DNA from: Zestomonas carbonaria
GTDB taxonomy: Bacteria > Pseudomonadota > Gammaproteobacteria > Pseudomonadales > Pseudomonadaceae
Reading direction: 5' to 3'
Assembly: GCF_904061905.1 (NCBI RefSeq)
Contig: NZ_CAJFCI010000016.1
Coordinates: 62,001-126,000 of the forward strand
DNA: 64,000 bases
Shown: positions 42,994 through 51,278 of the stretch, piece by piece
Numbering within the stretch: position 1 is the first letter of the stretch
How the letters are laid out: the number at the start of each line of letters is the position of its first letter
Position numbers and translations under genes: made by a program
The notes under the pieces: model-generated
Seen by the model: the letters and a program-made list of their open reading frames with translations, nothing else
The model's database searches: none
Told to the model about the DNA's origin: nothing

Positions 42994-43791
42994 ATGAGTG
43001 AAGCCAACAGCGGGCCGGGCCGCGTCACCCGCGAACAACGTGGTCATCTGTTTCTGATCGGCCTGGACAGGGCTGGCAAACGCAATGCCTTCGACAGCGC
43101 GATGCTGACGGACCTCTCCCTGGCCATCGGCGAGTACGAACGCGACGACGAGCTGCGCTGCGCCGTGCTGTTCGCCCATGGAGAACACTTCACCGCGGGC
43201 CTCGACCTGATGGAACTGACCCCGAAGCTCGCCTCCGGTGGCTTCAAGTATCCCGAAGAAGGCATCGACCCCTGGGGCGTATCCAAGCCGCGCCGGACCA
43301 AGCCCGTGGTGGTTGCCGTTCAAGGCACCTGCTGGACCGCCGGCATCGAGCTGGTGCTGAACGCCGACATCGCCATCGCCGCCAGCAATGCGCGCTTCGC
43401 CCACCTTGAAGTGCTGCGCGGCATCCCGCCGTCGGGCGGCTCCACCGTGCGCTTCACCCAGGCCGCCGGCTGGACCGACGCCATGCGCTACATGCTCACC
43501 GGAGAGGAGTTCGATGCGGAGGATGCGCTGCGCATGCGCCTGCTCACCGAAGTGGTCGAACCCGGCCAGGAGCTGGCTCGCGCCCTCGAATACGCCGAAC
43601 GCATCGCCAAGGCGGCGCCACTGGCGATCAAGGCCACCCTGCAGTCGGCCTTCCAGGCCCGCGATGAAGGCGACGATGCCGCACTGTCGAAGCTCAATGA
43701 ACTGCTCTTCACGATCATCCGCAGCGAAGACGTCCGCGAGGGAGTGATGGCGATGATGCAGAAGCGCGCCCCCGTGTTCAGAGGCCGTTGA
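42994..43791 (+). CDS. Enoyl-CoA hydratase/isomerase (crotonase)
   Basis: A 265-residue crotonase with AGGAG before its ATG. Motifs: GLDRAGKRNAFDSAM, HFTAGLDLMEL and VQGTCWTAGIELVLNADIA. The catalytic loop FAHLEVLRGIPPSGGSTVRF has Glu in the first position but P-S-G-G where hydratases have P-G-x-G, so activity may be isomerase- or hydrolase-like. It is the first gene of a three-gene plus-strand operon controlled by the divergent TetR. Confidence 0.88.
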   Translation: MSEANSGPGRVTREQRGHLFLIGLDRAGKRNAFDSAMLTDLSLAIGEYERDDELRCAVLFAHGEHFTAGLDLMELTPKLASGGFKYPEEGIDPWGVSKPRRTKPVVVAVQGTCWTAGIELVLNADIAIAASNARFAHLEVLRGIPPSGGSTVRFTQAAGWTDAMRYMLTGEEFDAEDALRMRLLTEVVEPGQELARALEYAERIAKAAPLAIKATLQSAFQARDEGDDAALSKLNELLFTIIRSEDVREGVMAMMQKRAPVFRGR

Positions 43792-43797
43792 CGCTCG

Positions 43798-44697
43798 ATG
43801 AAATCGATACCGAACCACACCGAACAGGACAACAGGGCGGAAAACATCGTCCTGACCGCCCGCGACGGGTACCAACTATCCGCCTACCGCTATGCGGCCC
43901 ATGGAGAGATCAAGGGTAATCTCATCATGGCCGGCGCAACGGGCGTTCGACAGCTCTTCTACCGCCGCTTCGCCGAGCACGCCGCACGGCGGGGCTTCAA
44001 CGTCCTCACGCTGGATTACCGGGGGATCGGAGAGTCCAGGCCGGCTACGTTGAAGGGCTTCCACATGTCCTACCTGGACTGGGCCTACCAGGACCTGGCC
44101 GCCGCCGTGGACCTGCTGGGCCAGGAGAGCCTGCCGCTCTACTGGGTCGGCCATTCGTTCGGCGGCCACGCGCTCGGCCTGCTGCCCAACCACGACCGGA
44201 TCGCCGCGTGCTACAGCCTGGGCAGCGGCGCTGGCTGGAGTGGCTGGATGCCGAAGACCGAAGCCATCAAGGTACGCCTGCTCTGGACCTTCATCCTCCC
44301 GGTGATCGTGTCCTGGAAGGGCTACATGGCCTGGAGCCTGCTGGGCATGGGCGACGACCTGCCCCTGGGGGTCTACCGGGACTGGAAGCGCTGGTGCACC
44401 TTCCCCCACTACTATTTCGACGATCCCGACATGGCGCATGTGTCCGAGCGCTATGCCGAGGTGCGCACGCCATGCGTCTTCGCGACATCGGTGGATGACC
44501 CCTGGGCCCCTCCCCGCTCGCGGGACGCCTTCGCCAAGGGTTACCGCAACGCGCCGCTGGTCACCCGGGACCTTCAGCCTCGACACGGTGACGAACCGAT
44601 CGGGCACATGGGCTACTTCCGCGCGAACGCCCAACCGCTCTGGGATGAGATCCTGCAATGGCTTCTGAGGCATTCTCCGAAAGCGGCCCAATCATGA
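43798..44697 (+). CDS. Alpha/beta hydrolase, serine aminopeptidase type
   Basis: A 299-residue hydrolase. The nucleophile is in YWVGHSFGGHALGL (about 119). LTLDYRGIGESRP precedes it, an Asp lies in ATSVDDPWAPP and a His in GDEPIGHMGYFR. Two hydrophobic helices (WTFILPVIVSWKGYMAWSLL) form a lid that could give membrane or hydrophobic-substrate contact. It starts 6 bases after the crotonase stop and precedes another crotonase by 37 bases. It may hydrolyse an ester or CoA thioester in the same pathway. Confidence 0.85.
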   Translation: MKSIPNHTEQDNRAENIVLTARDGYQLSAYRYAAHGEIKGNLIMAGATGVRQLFYRRFAEHAARRGFNVLTLDYRGIGESRPATLKGFHMSYLDWAYQDLAAAVDLLGQESLPLYWVGHSFGGHALGLLPNHDRIAACYSLGSGAGWSGWMPKTEAIKVRLLWTFILPVIVSWKGYMAWSLLGMGDDLPLGVYRDWKRWCTFPHYYFDDPDMAHVSERYAEVRTPCVFATSVDDPWAPPRSRDAFAKGYRNAPLVTRDLQPRHGDEPIGHMGYFRANAQPLWDEILQWLLRHSPKAAQS

Positions 44698-44734
44698 GCA
44701 CGCACCCGACAACAAGAACAAGAGGAACCCGAGC

Positions 44735-45565
44735 ATGGCATTCACCGAAATCACCTACGAGGAACACGACCAGGTCCGCATCATCCGCTTCAACCGCCCC
44801 GAAAAGCGCAACTGCATCGGCCCCACCACGCACCGGGAACTGATCGAAGCCTGGACGCGCTTCAAGGATGACGACCAGGCCCTCGTGGCCATCATCACCG
44901 GCGCCGGAGACAAGGCTTTCTGCGCTGGCGGCGACCTCGAAGCGGGCCTCGACCTGGTGCCCTCGACAGCGGAAGAAATCGCCGCGCACGACCGGGGCGA
45001 GCGCCCGGGCATCCTCGGCCCCAGCCGCTGGACCGACCTCTACAAGCCGGTGATCGCCGCCGTGAACGGCGCGGCCTATGCCGGCGGCCTGGAATGGGCC
45101 TGCTTCGCCGACATGCGGATCGCCGAGGAGCACGCCTCCTTCGGCGTGACCTGCCGGCGCTGGAACATCGGCCTGGCGGACGGCGGCAGCCAGCGCCTGC
45201 CGCGCATCGTGGGGCTGGGACGGGCGATGGAATTGATCCTCACCGGGCGCGTCATCTCCGCCACGGAAGCCCTGAACATCGGCCTGGCCAACGAAGTGGT
45301 CCCGAAAGGGCAATCCCTGGAGCGTGCCCTGCAACTGGCACGCTACCTCTGCACCCTCCCCCAGCCAGCCTTGCGCACGGACAAGGAAGCCGCCATCCGG
45401 GGCTTCGGCCAGCCGCTGGCGGAAGGCCTGCGCATCGAAGCCGAATGCTTCAACCGCTCCATCCACCACCCTGAAACCCTCGAGGGCCTGCGGCGCTTCC
45501 GCGAGCGCGACCACCCCGACCGTGTTCCCGGCCAGGCCAGCACGCCCGGCCTGGTCAGGGATTGA
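44735..45565 (+). CDS. Enoyl-CoA hydratase/isomerase (crotonase)
   Basis: A 276-residue crotonase with AGAGGAA before ATG. Motifs: IIRFNRPEKRNCIG, AFCAGGDLEAG and VNGAAYAGGLEWACFADMR. The active-site loop GVTCRRWNIGLADGGSQRL lacks both usual glutamates in the standard spacing, so hydration is uncertain. It ends the TetR-controlled operon. No terminator is evident in the 27 bases before the convergent DJ-1-type gene. Confidence 0.88.
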   Translation: MAFTEITYEEHDQVRIIRFNRPEKRNCIGPTTHRELIEAWTRFKDDDQALVAIITGAGDKAFCAGGDLEAGLDLVPSTAEEIAAHDRGERPGILGPSRWTDLYKPVIAAVNGAAYAGGLEWACFADMRIAEEHASFGVTCRRWNIGLADGGSQRLPRIVGLGRAMELILTGRVISATEALNIGLANEVVPKGQSLERALQLARYLCTLPQPALRTDKEAAIRGFGQPLAEGLRIEAECFNRSIHHPETLEGLRRFRERDHPDRVPGQASTPGLVRD

Positions 45566-45592
45566 GGAGAGGAGAACGGCGGGGCCGGCTCG

Positions 45593-46267
45593 TCAGATCA
45601 GCTTGAGCAGCGCCTCGGCGGTCCCGTCCGAGGAGGCGGGGTTCTGCCCTGTCACCAGGTGTCCGTCGACAACCACGTGGCTCTGCCAGTCGGCCGCTTT
45701 CGAATACTGCCCGCCATTCGCGACCAGCATGTCCTCGACCAGGAAGGGCACCACGTCGGTGAGTTGCACCGCAGCCTCCTCCGCATTGCTGAAGCCGGTC
45801 ACCCGCTTGCCTTCGACCAGCGGCCGACCGCCGGCGGCCCTGGCATGGCGGAACACCGCCGGGGCGTGGCACACCGCGGCCACGGGCTTGCCGCTGTCGT
45901 AGAAGGCCTCGACCAGGGCGATCGACCGGGGATCCTCGGCCAGGTCCCACAATGGGCCATGACCGCCCGGATAGAACACGGCGTCATAGTCGCCCGCCTC
46001 GACGCTGGCCAGCGTCAGCGTGTTGGCCAGCTCCGCCTGGGCCTCGGGGTCCTTGCGGAAGCGTTCGGTGGCGGCGGTCTGCGCGCCCGGGTCGTCACTC
46101 TTCGGGTCCAGCGGTGGCTGCCCGCCCTTGGGCGAGGCCAGGGTGATCCGCGCCCCGGCGTCCTTGAACACGTAGTAAGGCGCGGCGAATTCTTCCAGCC
46201 AGAAGCCGGTTTTCTTCCCGGTATCGCCGAGCTGGTCGTGGGAGGTCAGTACCATCAGGATCTTCAT
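45593..46267 (-). CDS. DJ-1/PfpI-family (Hsp31-like) glyoxalase or deglycase
   Basis: A 224-residue class I glutamine-amidotransferase-like protein. The nucleophilic Cys is in VAAVCHAPAVFRHA, with YPGGHGPLWDLAED forming the oxyanion region and a conserved Glu in GFWLEEFAAPYYVF. Hsp31-type members act on methylglyoxal and related electrophiles. It lies 24 bases downstream of an enone-reductase-like gene in the same direction. Together with the NemR-like regulator it forms an aldehyde/electrophile detoxification locus. Confidence 0.9.
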   Translation of the reverse strand: MKILMVLTSHDQLGDTGKKTGFWLEEFAAPYYVFKDAGARITLASPKGGQPPLDPKSDDPGAQTAATERFRKDPEAQAELANTLTLASVEAGDYDAVFYPGGHGPLWDLAEDPRSIALVEAFYDSGKPVAAVCHAPAVFRHARAAGGRPLVEGKRVTGFSNAEEAAVQLTDVVPFLVEDMLVANGGQYSKAADWQSHVVVDGHLVTGQNPASSDGTAEALLKLI

Positions 46268-46291
46268 GAATTCACTCCTGTCTGCCTGGGG

Positions 46292-47329
46292 TCAATCGTC
46301 GGCGCCGACACGGATCACCAGCTTCCCGAAGTTGTGTCCCTCGAGCAGGCCGATGAACGCCTGGGGCGCGTTCTCGAGTCCGTCCACCACCTCTTCCCGG
46401 TACTTGATGCGGCCTTCCGCGAACCAGGCCGACATGTCCTTGTAGAACTCGTCGTAGCGATGGCCGTAGTCGTCGAAGATGATGAAGCCCTGGATCCTGA
46501 TGCGTTTGCGCAGCACGGTACCCATGAGCAACGGGAGACGATCCGGGCCAGCCGGCAACTCGGTGTCATTGTAGTGGGCGATGATTCCGCAGACCGGTAC
46601 GCGGGCCGAGGTGTTGAGCAGCGGGAAAACGGCGTCGAAGACCTTGCCGCCGACGTTCTCGTAGTAGATGTCGATGCCGTCGGGACAGGCCTTGGCCAGT
46701 TGCTCGGCGAAGTCCGTCGCGTGGTGATCCAGGCAGGCATCGAAACCCAGCACCTCGACCGCGTGCCGGCATTTCTCCGCGCCGCCGGCCACGCCGACCA
46801 CGCGGCAGCCCTTGAGTTTGCCGATCTGTCCCACGGTGGCGCCGACCGGCCCGGTGGCGGCGGCCACCACCAGGGTCTCCCCGGCCTTGGGCTGGCCGAT
46901 GTCCAGCAGGCCCATGTAGGCGGTGAAGCCCGGCATGCCGAGCAGCCCCAGGGAATAGGACGGATGCTCGGGCGCCGCGCCCAGGCGGGTCAGGCCACGG
47001 CCATCGGACAACGCATAGTCCTGCCAGCCGTTGGCGGACAGCACCCAGTCGCCCACGGCGTAGTCCGGATGGTTGGAGGCAACCACACGGCTCACGGTGC
47101 CCCCGACCATCACCCCGCCCACTTCCACCGGCGGGGCATAGGAAGGTGCATCGCTCATGCGACCGCGCATGTAGGGATCAAGGGACAGGTAGACGGTGCG
47201 CAGCAGCACCTGCCCGGCGCCCGGCTCGGGAACCGGGCCCTGCTCGATACGGAAGTTGGCCCCGGTGGGCGCGCCATGGGGACGCGAGGCCAATACGATG
47301 CTCCGGTTGATCTGCTTCGATTGGGACAT
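46292..47329 (-). CDS. NADP-dependent medium-chain reductase (alkenal/CurA-like)
   Basis: A 345-residue enzyme, start at 47329 because GGAG lies seven bases upstream. It matches the leukotriene B4 dehydrogenase/prostaglandin reductase/CurA group: VYLSLDPYMRGRMSD, MPGFTAYMGLLDIGQPKAGETL, then AATGPVGATVGQIGKLKG for NADP, and YYENVGGKVFDAVFPLL. It reduces the C=C bond of enals and enones. It carries no zinc ligands, as expected. An operator matching the one at the adjacent TetR gene lies 233 bases upstream. Confidence 0.92.
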   Translation of the reverse strand: MSQSKQINRSIVLASRPHGAPTGANFRIEQGPVPEPGAGQVLLRTVYLSLDPYMRGRMSDAPSYAPPVEVGGVMVGGTVSRVVASNHPDYAVGDWVLSANGWQDYALSDGRGLTRLGAAPEHPSYSLGLLGMPGFTAYMGLLDIGQPKAGETLVVAAATGPVGATVGQIGKLKGCRVVGVAGGAEKCRHAVEVLGFDACLDHHATDFAEQLAKACPDGIDIYYENVGGKVFDAVFPLLNTSARVPVCGIIAHYNDTELPAGPDRLPLLMGTVLRKRIRIQGFIIFDDYGHRYDEFYKDMSAWFAEGRIKYREEVVDGLENAPQAFIGLLEGHNFGKLVIRVGADD

Positions 47330-47399
47330 CTTCATGCTCCTGACTAGGGAAGGTTTGGAGAATCCGCCGACTGACATGCAGATGAACGAGCTTGCGCTC

Positions 47400-47519
47400 A
47401 TCCAGCACCGTCATGCCGTGCGCCTCGAGTTGCGCCACCAATGGCGCGATGGCCTCCTGGCCAAGCTGGTAGCCGAGCAAGCGAGTACGGGTGGGATTGT
47501 CGAACTCGAAACCGGGCAA
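47400..47519 (-). pseudogene. Remnant of an iron-type alcohol dehydrogenase (YqhD-like) N-terminus
   Basis: A TTG codon at 47519-47517 preceded by AGGAG opens a frame beginning PGFEFDNPTRTRLLGYQLG, continuing QEAIAPLVAQLEAHGMTVL. F-x-F-x-x-P-T-R followed by a G-x-x-x-I-x-x-L helix is the usual start of iron-dependent alcohol dehydrogenases, which run to about 390 residues. Here likeness stops after about 40 codons, and the frame runs on out of register into the reductase gene. It looks like a deletion remnant of an aldehyde reductase gene that once followed the operator at 47562. The 301 bases from 47330 to 47630 hold only this remnant and the operator. Confidence 0.4.
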
Positions 47520-47561
47520 TCACTCCTTCGCTTGCAAAGCCCACTTCATCGTCGAATTTAT

Positions 47562-47576
47562 TAGACCAGTCGACTA
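47562..47576. promoter_or_regulatory. NemR-like operator A
   Basis: TAGACCAGTCGACTA has arms TAGAC and GACTA, with one mismatch to perfect symmetry. It is identical in 14 of 15 positions to the site at 48238-48252. It resembles the TAGAC-N-GTCTA core of NemR-type TetR sites. It lies upstream of the remnant and reductase genes. Confidence 0.65.
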
Positions 47577-47630
47577 GGAAAAGCTTCAAAAATACCCGCC
47601 GGTGATAGGCGGGTATAGGAATATCGGTCG

Positions 47631-48215
47631 TCAGGCGCCAAGCATGGTCCGGGTGGTCGCCATCGCCTCTTCCATTGGCCGGCCGTTGCGGTGCAGCTTG
47701 CTCAGCAGGCTCGCTCCCAACCAGAGCTGGTAGAGCGCGCTGGCCATCTGGCGGGCGTCGCCCTGCGGCAGGGAGCCGTCAAGCTGCCCTTGCTCGATGC
47801 AGGCGGCGATGCGCTCGATGATCCGCTCGGTCCCGTCGCGCAGGGTGATGCGCATGGCCTCGGACAGGTCGGCAACCTCGGCGCTCAGTTTGACCACCAG
47901 GCACTTCTGCTCGTCGCCGGGCTCGCAGTAGACGTCCAGCCATTTCTGCCAGTACCCCATGAGCCGCTCGCGGGCGCTCTGTCCCGGCGCGGCGAAACGC
48001 TCGTCCATCTCCGCCAGGTAGCCCCGGAAGTAATCCTCCAGCAAGGACTGGCCGTACTGCTCCTTGGACTTGAAGTAGTGGTAGAACGAGCCTTTCGGCA
48101 CGCCGGCCGTCTGCAGGATCTCGTTAAGGCCAACGCAGGTGAAGCCCTTGCCGACCATCATCCGGTGGCCGGTATCGAGCAGGTGCTGGCGAGTATCGTC
48201 GTAAGTGGCTTTCAT
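47631..48215 (-). CDS. TetR-family repressor (NemR-like)
   Basis: A 194-residue repressor if read from ATG 48215; an ATG at 48233 would add six residues and neither has a good ribosome site. The helix-turn-helix is GLNEILQTAGVPKGSFYHYF. A Cys in CEPGDEQKCLVVKLSAEVAD sits in the effector domain, where NemR-type sensors use cysteines to detect electrophiles. Matching palindromes flank the gene at 47562 and 48238. It probably represses itself and the reductase/DJ-1 operon. Confidence 0.9.
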   Translation of the reverse strand: MKATYDDTRQHLLDTGHRMMVGKGFTCVGLNEILQTAGVPKGSFYHYFKSKEQYGQSLLEDYFRGYLAEMDERFAAPGQSARERLMGYWQKWLDVYCEPGDEQKCLVVKLSAEVADLSEAMRITLRDGTERIIERIAACIEQGQLDGSLPQGDARQMASALYQLWLGASLLSKLHRNGRPMEEAMATTRTMLGA

Positions 48216-48237
48216 GGCGTGGAGGATAGCCATGAAT

Positions 48238-48252
48238 TAGACCAGTCGTCTA
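48238..48252. promoter_or_regulatory. NemR-like operator B
   Basis: TAGACCAGTCGTCTA has perfect arms TAGAC/GTCTA around a five-base centre and lies 23-37 bases upstream of the TetR start codon. It is nearly identical to operator A. Autoregulation by the encoded TetR protein is the natural reading. Confidence 0.68.
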
Positions 48253-48364
48253 GAAGATATTTGCAGGCACCTCGTCATAAGCACGCCAGAGAGAGGGGCA
48301 GGCCGGAAGGGTCGTGGGACTGCCGACAGCGAGCGAAGATCAGGAACCGCCTGGGCTCGCGCCG

Positions 48365-48715
48365 TCAGAGCTCGGCAGAGACCGACACCGACTGGCCGCT
48401 TATGACAGCCGACACCGTCATGGCCGTCGTGAAATACATGGGCAAGCTTTCCAACTGCGAACCGTCGGAATAAGTCACGATGAACCTTATCGCGGACTCG
48501 CCACGGACGTTGAATGTGCGCTTGCTTCCTGGCTGAAGATCCCCCAGCTCCCGGTGATGATCGCCCCATCGCGCAGTGACCTGCACGGTGGCGCCCGAGT
48601 TGTTTCTGACGATCATGGTCGGCGTCGCCCAGTACACAGCCGCGGCAGCCAAGGTGAATATGCTCAGCAGCGCGGCCAGTAGGGCGAACGCGATGTGTTC
48701 AAGTCCAAATTTCAT
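48365..48715 (-). CDS. Small membrane-anchored hypothetical protein
   Basis: A 116-residue protein starting at 48715. One hydrophobic helix (about 8-30, FALLAALLSIFTLAAAAVYW) is followed by an exported beta-rich domain (IVRNNSGATVQVTARWG, then IRFIVTYSDGSQLESLP). No family is recognised. It lies 74 bases downstream of the GMC oxidoreductase on the same strand and may belong to its transcription unit. Its ribosome site is weak (TGGAA). Confidence 0.65.
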   Translation of the reverse strand: MKFGLEHIAFALLAALLSIFTLAAAAVYWATPTMIVRNNSGATVQVTARWGDHHRELGDLQPGSKRTFNVRGESAIRFIVTYSDGSQLESLPMYFTTAMTVSAVISGQSVSVSAEL

Positions 48716-48789
48716 ATCGTTCCATCGATGAAGCGTTCCGCAGTGGTGCCCGCACCAACCACTGCGCCAATCTGGTACGGGCCAAGAAC

Positions 48790-50349
48790 TCAATCCGGGA
48801 AGCCATGGGCGGTGAGAATGAGATCTGCGGCGCGCTCGCCGATGACGACACATGGAGCCATCGTATTGCCGACGGTAATCCGCGGCATGATCGACGCATC
48901 CGCGACCCGCAGCCTCTCGATGCCATACACCCTGAGCTGGTGATCGACCACCGACCTTGCATCCCGGCCCATTTTCGCGGTGCAGGACTGATGCCAGTAG
49001 GTCACTGCCGAATTCCGGATGAACTGCTCCATCGCGCGGCGTTCCCGCTGCCCGGGAACGACCTCTCGCTTTACAAGCCTGCCGAAGGCCCCGTGGTTGC
49101 CAAGCTCCCTGCACAACTCGATCGAAGCGAACGCGGCGGCCATATCCTCAGGGGCGCCAAGCGAATTCGGCTCGATGAGCATGTTGTCCAACGGACCGGG
49201 GCCCGAGAGGCGCAAGCGCCCTCGACTGATTGGCCTGGCCAGGCCTGCGAACATCGTCCAGCCATGCTCCGGCGGCTGAATGCCGACCTCGGGCGGTGAA
49301 GGTACCGGAAATTCAAGCTGGCACTGCAGCAGGTCAGGGGCGTCCAGGCGGGCATCGCTTTTCCAGTACAACGTGGCTTCACATCCACCGCCACCTACTG
49401 GCTGAGGTTGCAGATACTCCCAGGTACAGCCGAAGGCCACATGGTCCTGATGATTCTGCCCCACGCCAGGCAGATGATTGATCAGTTCGATCCCGTGGGC
49501 GCGTAATTCTTCTTCCGGTCCGATCCCTGACTGCATGAGTACCTTCGGCGTATTCACGGCACCCAGCGACAGGACGACTTCGTTTCCAGCGTAGAAACAT
49601 TGCCGCTGGCCTTCGATAACCACCTCGACGCCAATTGCCCTTGTCCCCCTGAGCAGTACACGGGCCACCAATGCACCGGTCAGGATCGTCAGGTTCGGGT
49701 AGTGCAGGCGCGGCCCGATATAGGAGTCATACACGGACTCCCGCTTGCCCTGGTTGATGCGCAGATCCGTGATCGCGACGCCGCCCGGGCCTTCCATCAT
49801 CTCGCCATTGGGACTGTCGAATCTGGGGATGCCCAGCCGGCTGGCCGCCTCCAGCGTTGCACGGGCGAGCGGCTGGGGCATGGCTGGCTGCGCGACGTAT
49901 ACAGGTCCTCCCGAACCACGACGCACCGCATCGGGGCTGCCTTGCCAATTCTCGATCCGGCCGTAGTAGCCCAGCACCGAATCGTAGCCCCATGCGGGAT
50001 CGCCGGACTCGGCAGCGAAGTGGTCCCAGTCCGATCGGTGCCCGCGTGCCCAAACCATCACATTGATGCTTGATCCGCCACCGAGTCCCTTGCCCATGTT
50101 CAAGGACAGGCGACGGCCGTTCAGGTGGGGATTGGGTTGCCCCACGAACGCCCAGTCGCGCTCCGAGCCCAAGTTCGAGGGCCACTGCGCAGGATCAGCC
50201 ACCTCGGGGCCGGTGCAGTCACTGCCTGCCTCGATCAGCAAGACCCGGGCGTCCTGCTGGTCGGCAAGACGGGCTGCGACCACGCAACCCGCCGTGCCTG
50301 CTCCACACACGATGAAATCGTAGTTCCGATCACACAGAGGATGATTCAT
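48790..50349 (-). CDS. GMC-family FAD oxidoreductase (choline dehydrogenase-like)
   Basis: A 519-residue flavoenzyme. The FAD-binding motif is FIVCGAGTAGCVVAARLAD, with [20 protein letters not shown] (GMC signature 1) and SLGAVNTPKVLMQSGIGPEEEL (signature 2). The C-terminal catalytic pair lies in VTYWHQSCTAKMG (His) and VGNTMAPCVVIGERAAD (Asn). These enzymes oxidise alcohols. No signal peptide is seen. It is downstream of a periplasmic alpha/beta hydrolase gene (66 bases), so an ester may be hydrolysed outside and its alcohol oxidised inside. The substrate is not known. Confidence 0.93.
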   Translation of the reverse strand: MNHPLCDRNYDFIVCGAGTAGCVVAARLADQQDARVLLIEAGSDCTGPEVADPAQWPSNLGSERDWAFVGQPNPHLNGRRLSLNMGKGLGGGSSINVMVWARGHRSDWDHFAAESGDPAWGYDSVLGYYGRIENWQGSPDAVRRGSGGPVYVAQPAMPQPLARATLEAASRLGIPRFDSPNGEMMEGPGGVAITDLRINQGKRESVYDSYIGPRLHYPNLTILTGALVARVLLRGTRAIGVEVVIEGQRQCFYAGNEVVLSLGAVNTPKVLMQSGIGPEEELRAHGIELINHLPGVGQNHQDHVAFGCTWEYLQPQPVGGGGCEATLYWKSDARLDAPDLLQCQLEFPVPSPPEVGIQPPEHGWTMFAGLARPISRGRLRLSGPGPLDNMLIEPNSLGAPEDMAAAFASIELCRELGNHGAFGRLVKREVVPGQRERRAMEQFIRNSAVTYWHQSCTAKMGRDARSVVDHQLRVYGIERLRVADASIMPRITVGNTMAPCVVIGERAADLILTAHGFPD

Positions 50350-50415
50350 GGGGCAAATCCGTATCGATGCAGAGAGTGGAACCGGCCATGTCAGTGAGCA
50401 GACCAGGCTTACCCA

Positions 50416-51189
50416 TCACTGCTCGCCGACGCTGCGTACCGCCTCGAGAATCACCTCGGCCACCTCGGAAGGCTGCGACTGCTGTGGAACATGGCTCGTG
50501 CGCAGCTCGGTCAACTTGGCGCCGATACGCTTCGCGGTGGCCCGCTGCACCTCGGGGTGGATCATGCGATCGTCGGTGGCGAGTACGTACCGGGAAGGCT
50601 TGGTCTTCCACGCCGCGACCGTTGTCCTGTCATCGAAGGCCGAAGCCTTGATGGGGCCTTGCGTCGCGGCCATGACGGCTGTCTGTTCAGACGGAAGGTC
50701 CTGGGCGAAGTCCTTGGCCATGCCTTCCGGCGTCAAGTAGATGAAACCACTGCCGTCTGTGATGAGCTGGCTCAGGCCCGGAGGAGTGGGAGCGCCCCTG
50801 CCTTGTTCGCCGCTGGTCTGCCCGGCATCGGGGGCAAAGGCTGCGACATACACCAGGGCGCTCACTTTCTCGTGGTTGCCTGCCTCGCTGATCACTGTGC
50901 CACCCCAGGAGTGACCGACCAGAACCACCTGGCCCTGCTGGTTATTCAACGCTCTTTGCGTAGCGGCGACGTCGTCGGCAAGGGAGGTGAGAGGGTTCTG
51001 CACCACCGTAACCTCAACCCCTTCGGCCTGAAGGAACGGCACTACCTTGGCCCAGTCGGAGCCGTCGGCGAATGCCCCGTGTACTATCACCACGGAAGGC
51101 ACTGTATCTTCGGCCTGACTGACGCTCGCGATGAATGTGCTTGCCAGGGCGAAGGCGACGGTGACGATTTGCGATCTGAATGTTTTCAT
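50416..51189 (-). CDS. Periplasmic alpha/beta hydrolase (EstC/MES-like)
   Basis: A 257-residue protein with a signal peptide (cleavage near SVSQA-EDT at 26). VIVHGAFADGSDWAKVVPFL and the elbow LVGHSWGGTVISEAG identify the plant methylesterase/hydroxynitrile-lyase-like group, with Asp in LATDDRMIHP and His in RTSHVPQQSQP. It is the first gene of the minus-strand unit with the GMC oxidoreductase, divergent (89 bases) from an HD-LuxR regulator. It probably cleaves a small ester in the periplasm. Confidence 0.9.
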   Translation of the reverse strand: MKTFRSQIVTVAFALASTFIASVSQAEDTVPSVVIVHGAFADGSDWAKVVPFLQAEGVEVTVVQNPLTSLADDVAATQRALNNQQGQVVLVGHSWGGTVISEAGNHEKVSALVYVAAFAPDAGQTSGEQGRGAPTPPGLSQLITDGSGFIYLTPEGMAKDFAQDLPSEQTAVMAATQGPIKASAFDDRTTVAAWKTKPSRYVLATDDRMIHPEVQRATAKRIGAKLTELRTSHVPQQSQPSEVAEVILEAVRSVGEQ

Positions 51190-51278
51190 TGGATGAACTC
51201 CTATGTCGGGAGCTCAGATTTTGCTGACAGGCCTACTCAGCGGGTATCGGTCATTTATCCGACCCTGGTTCTTTTGCC

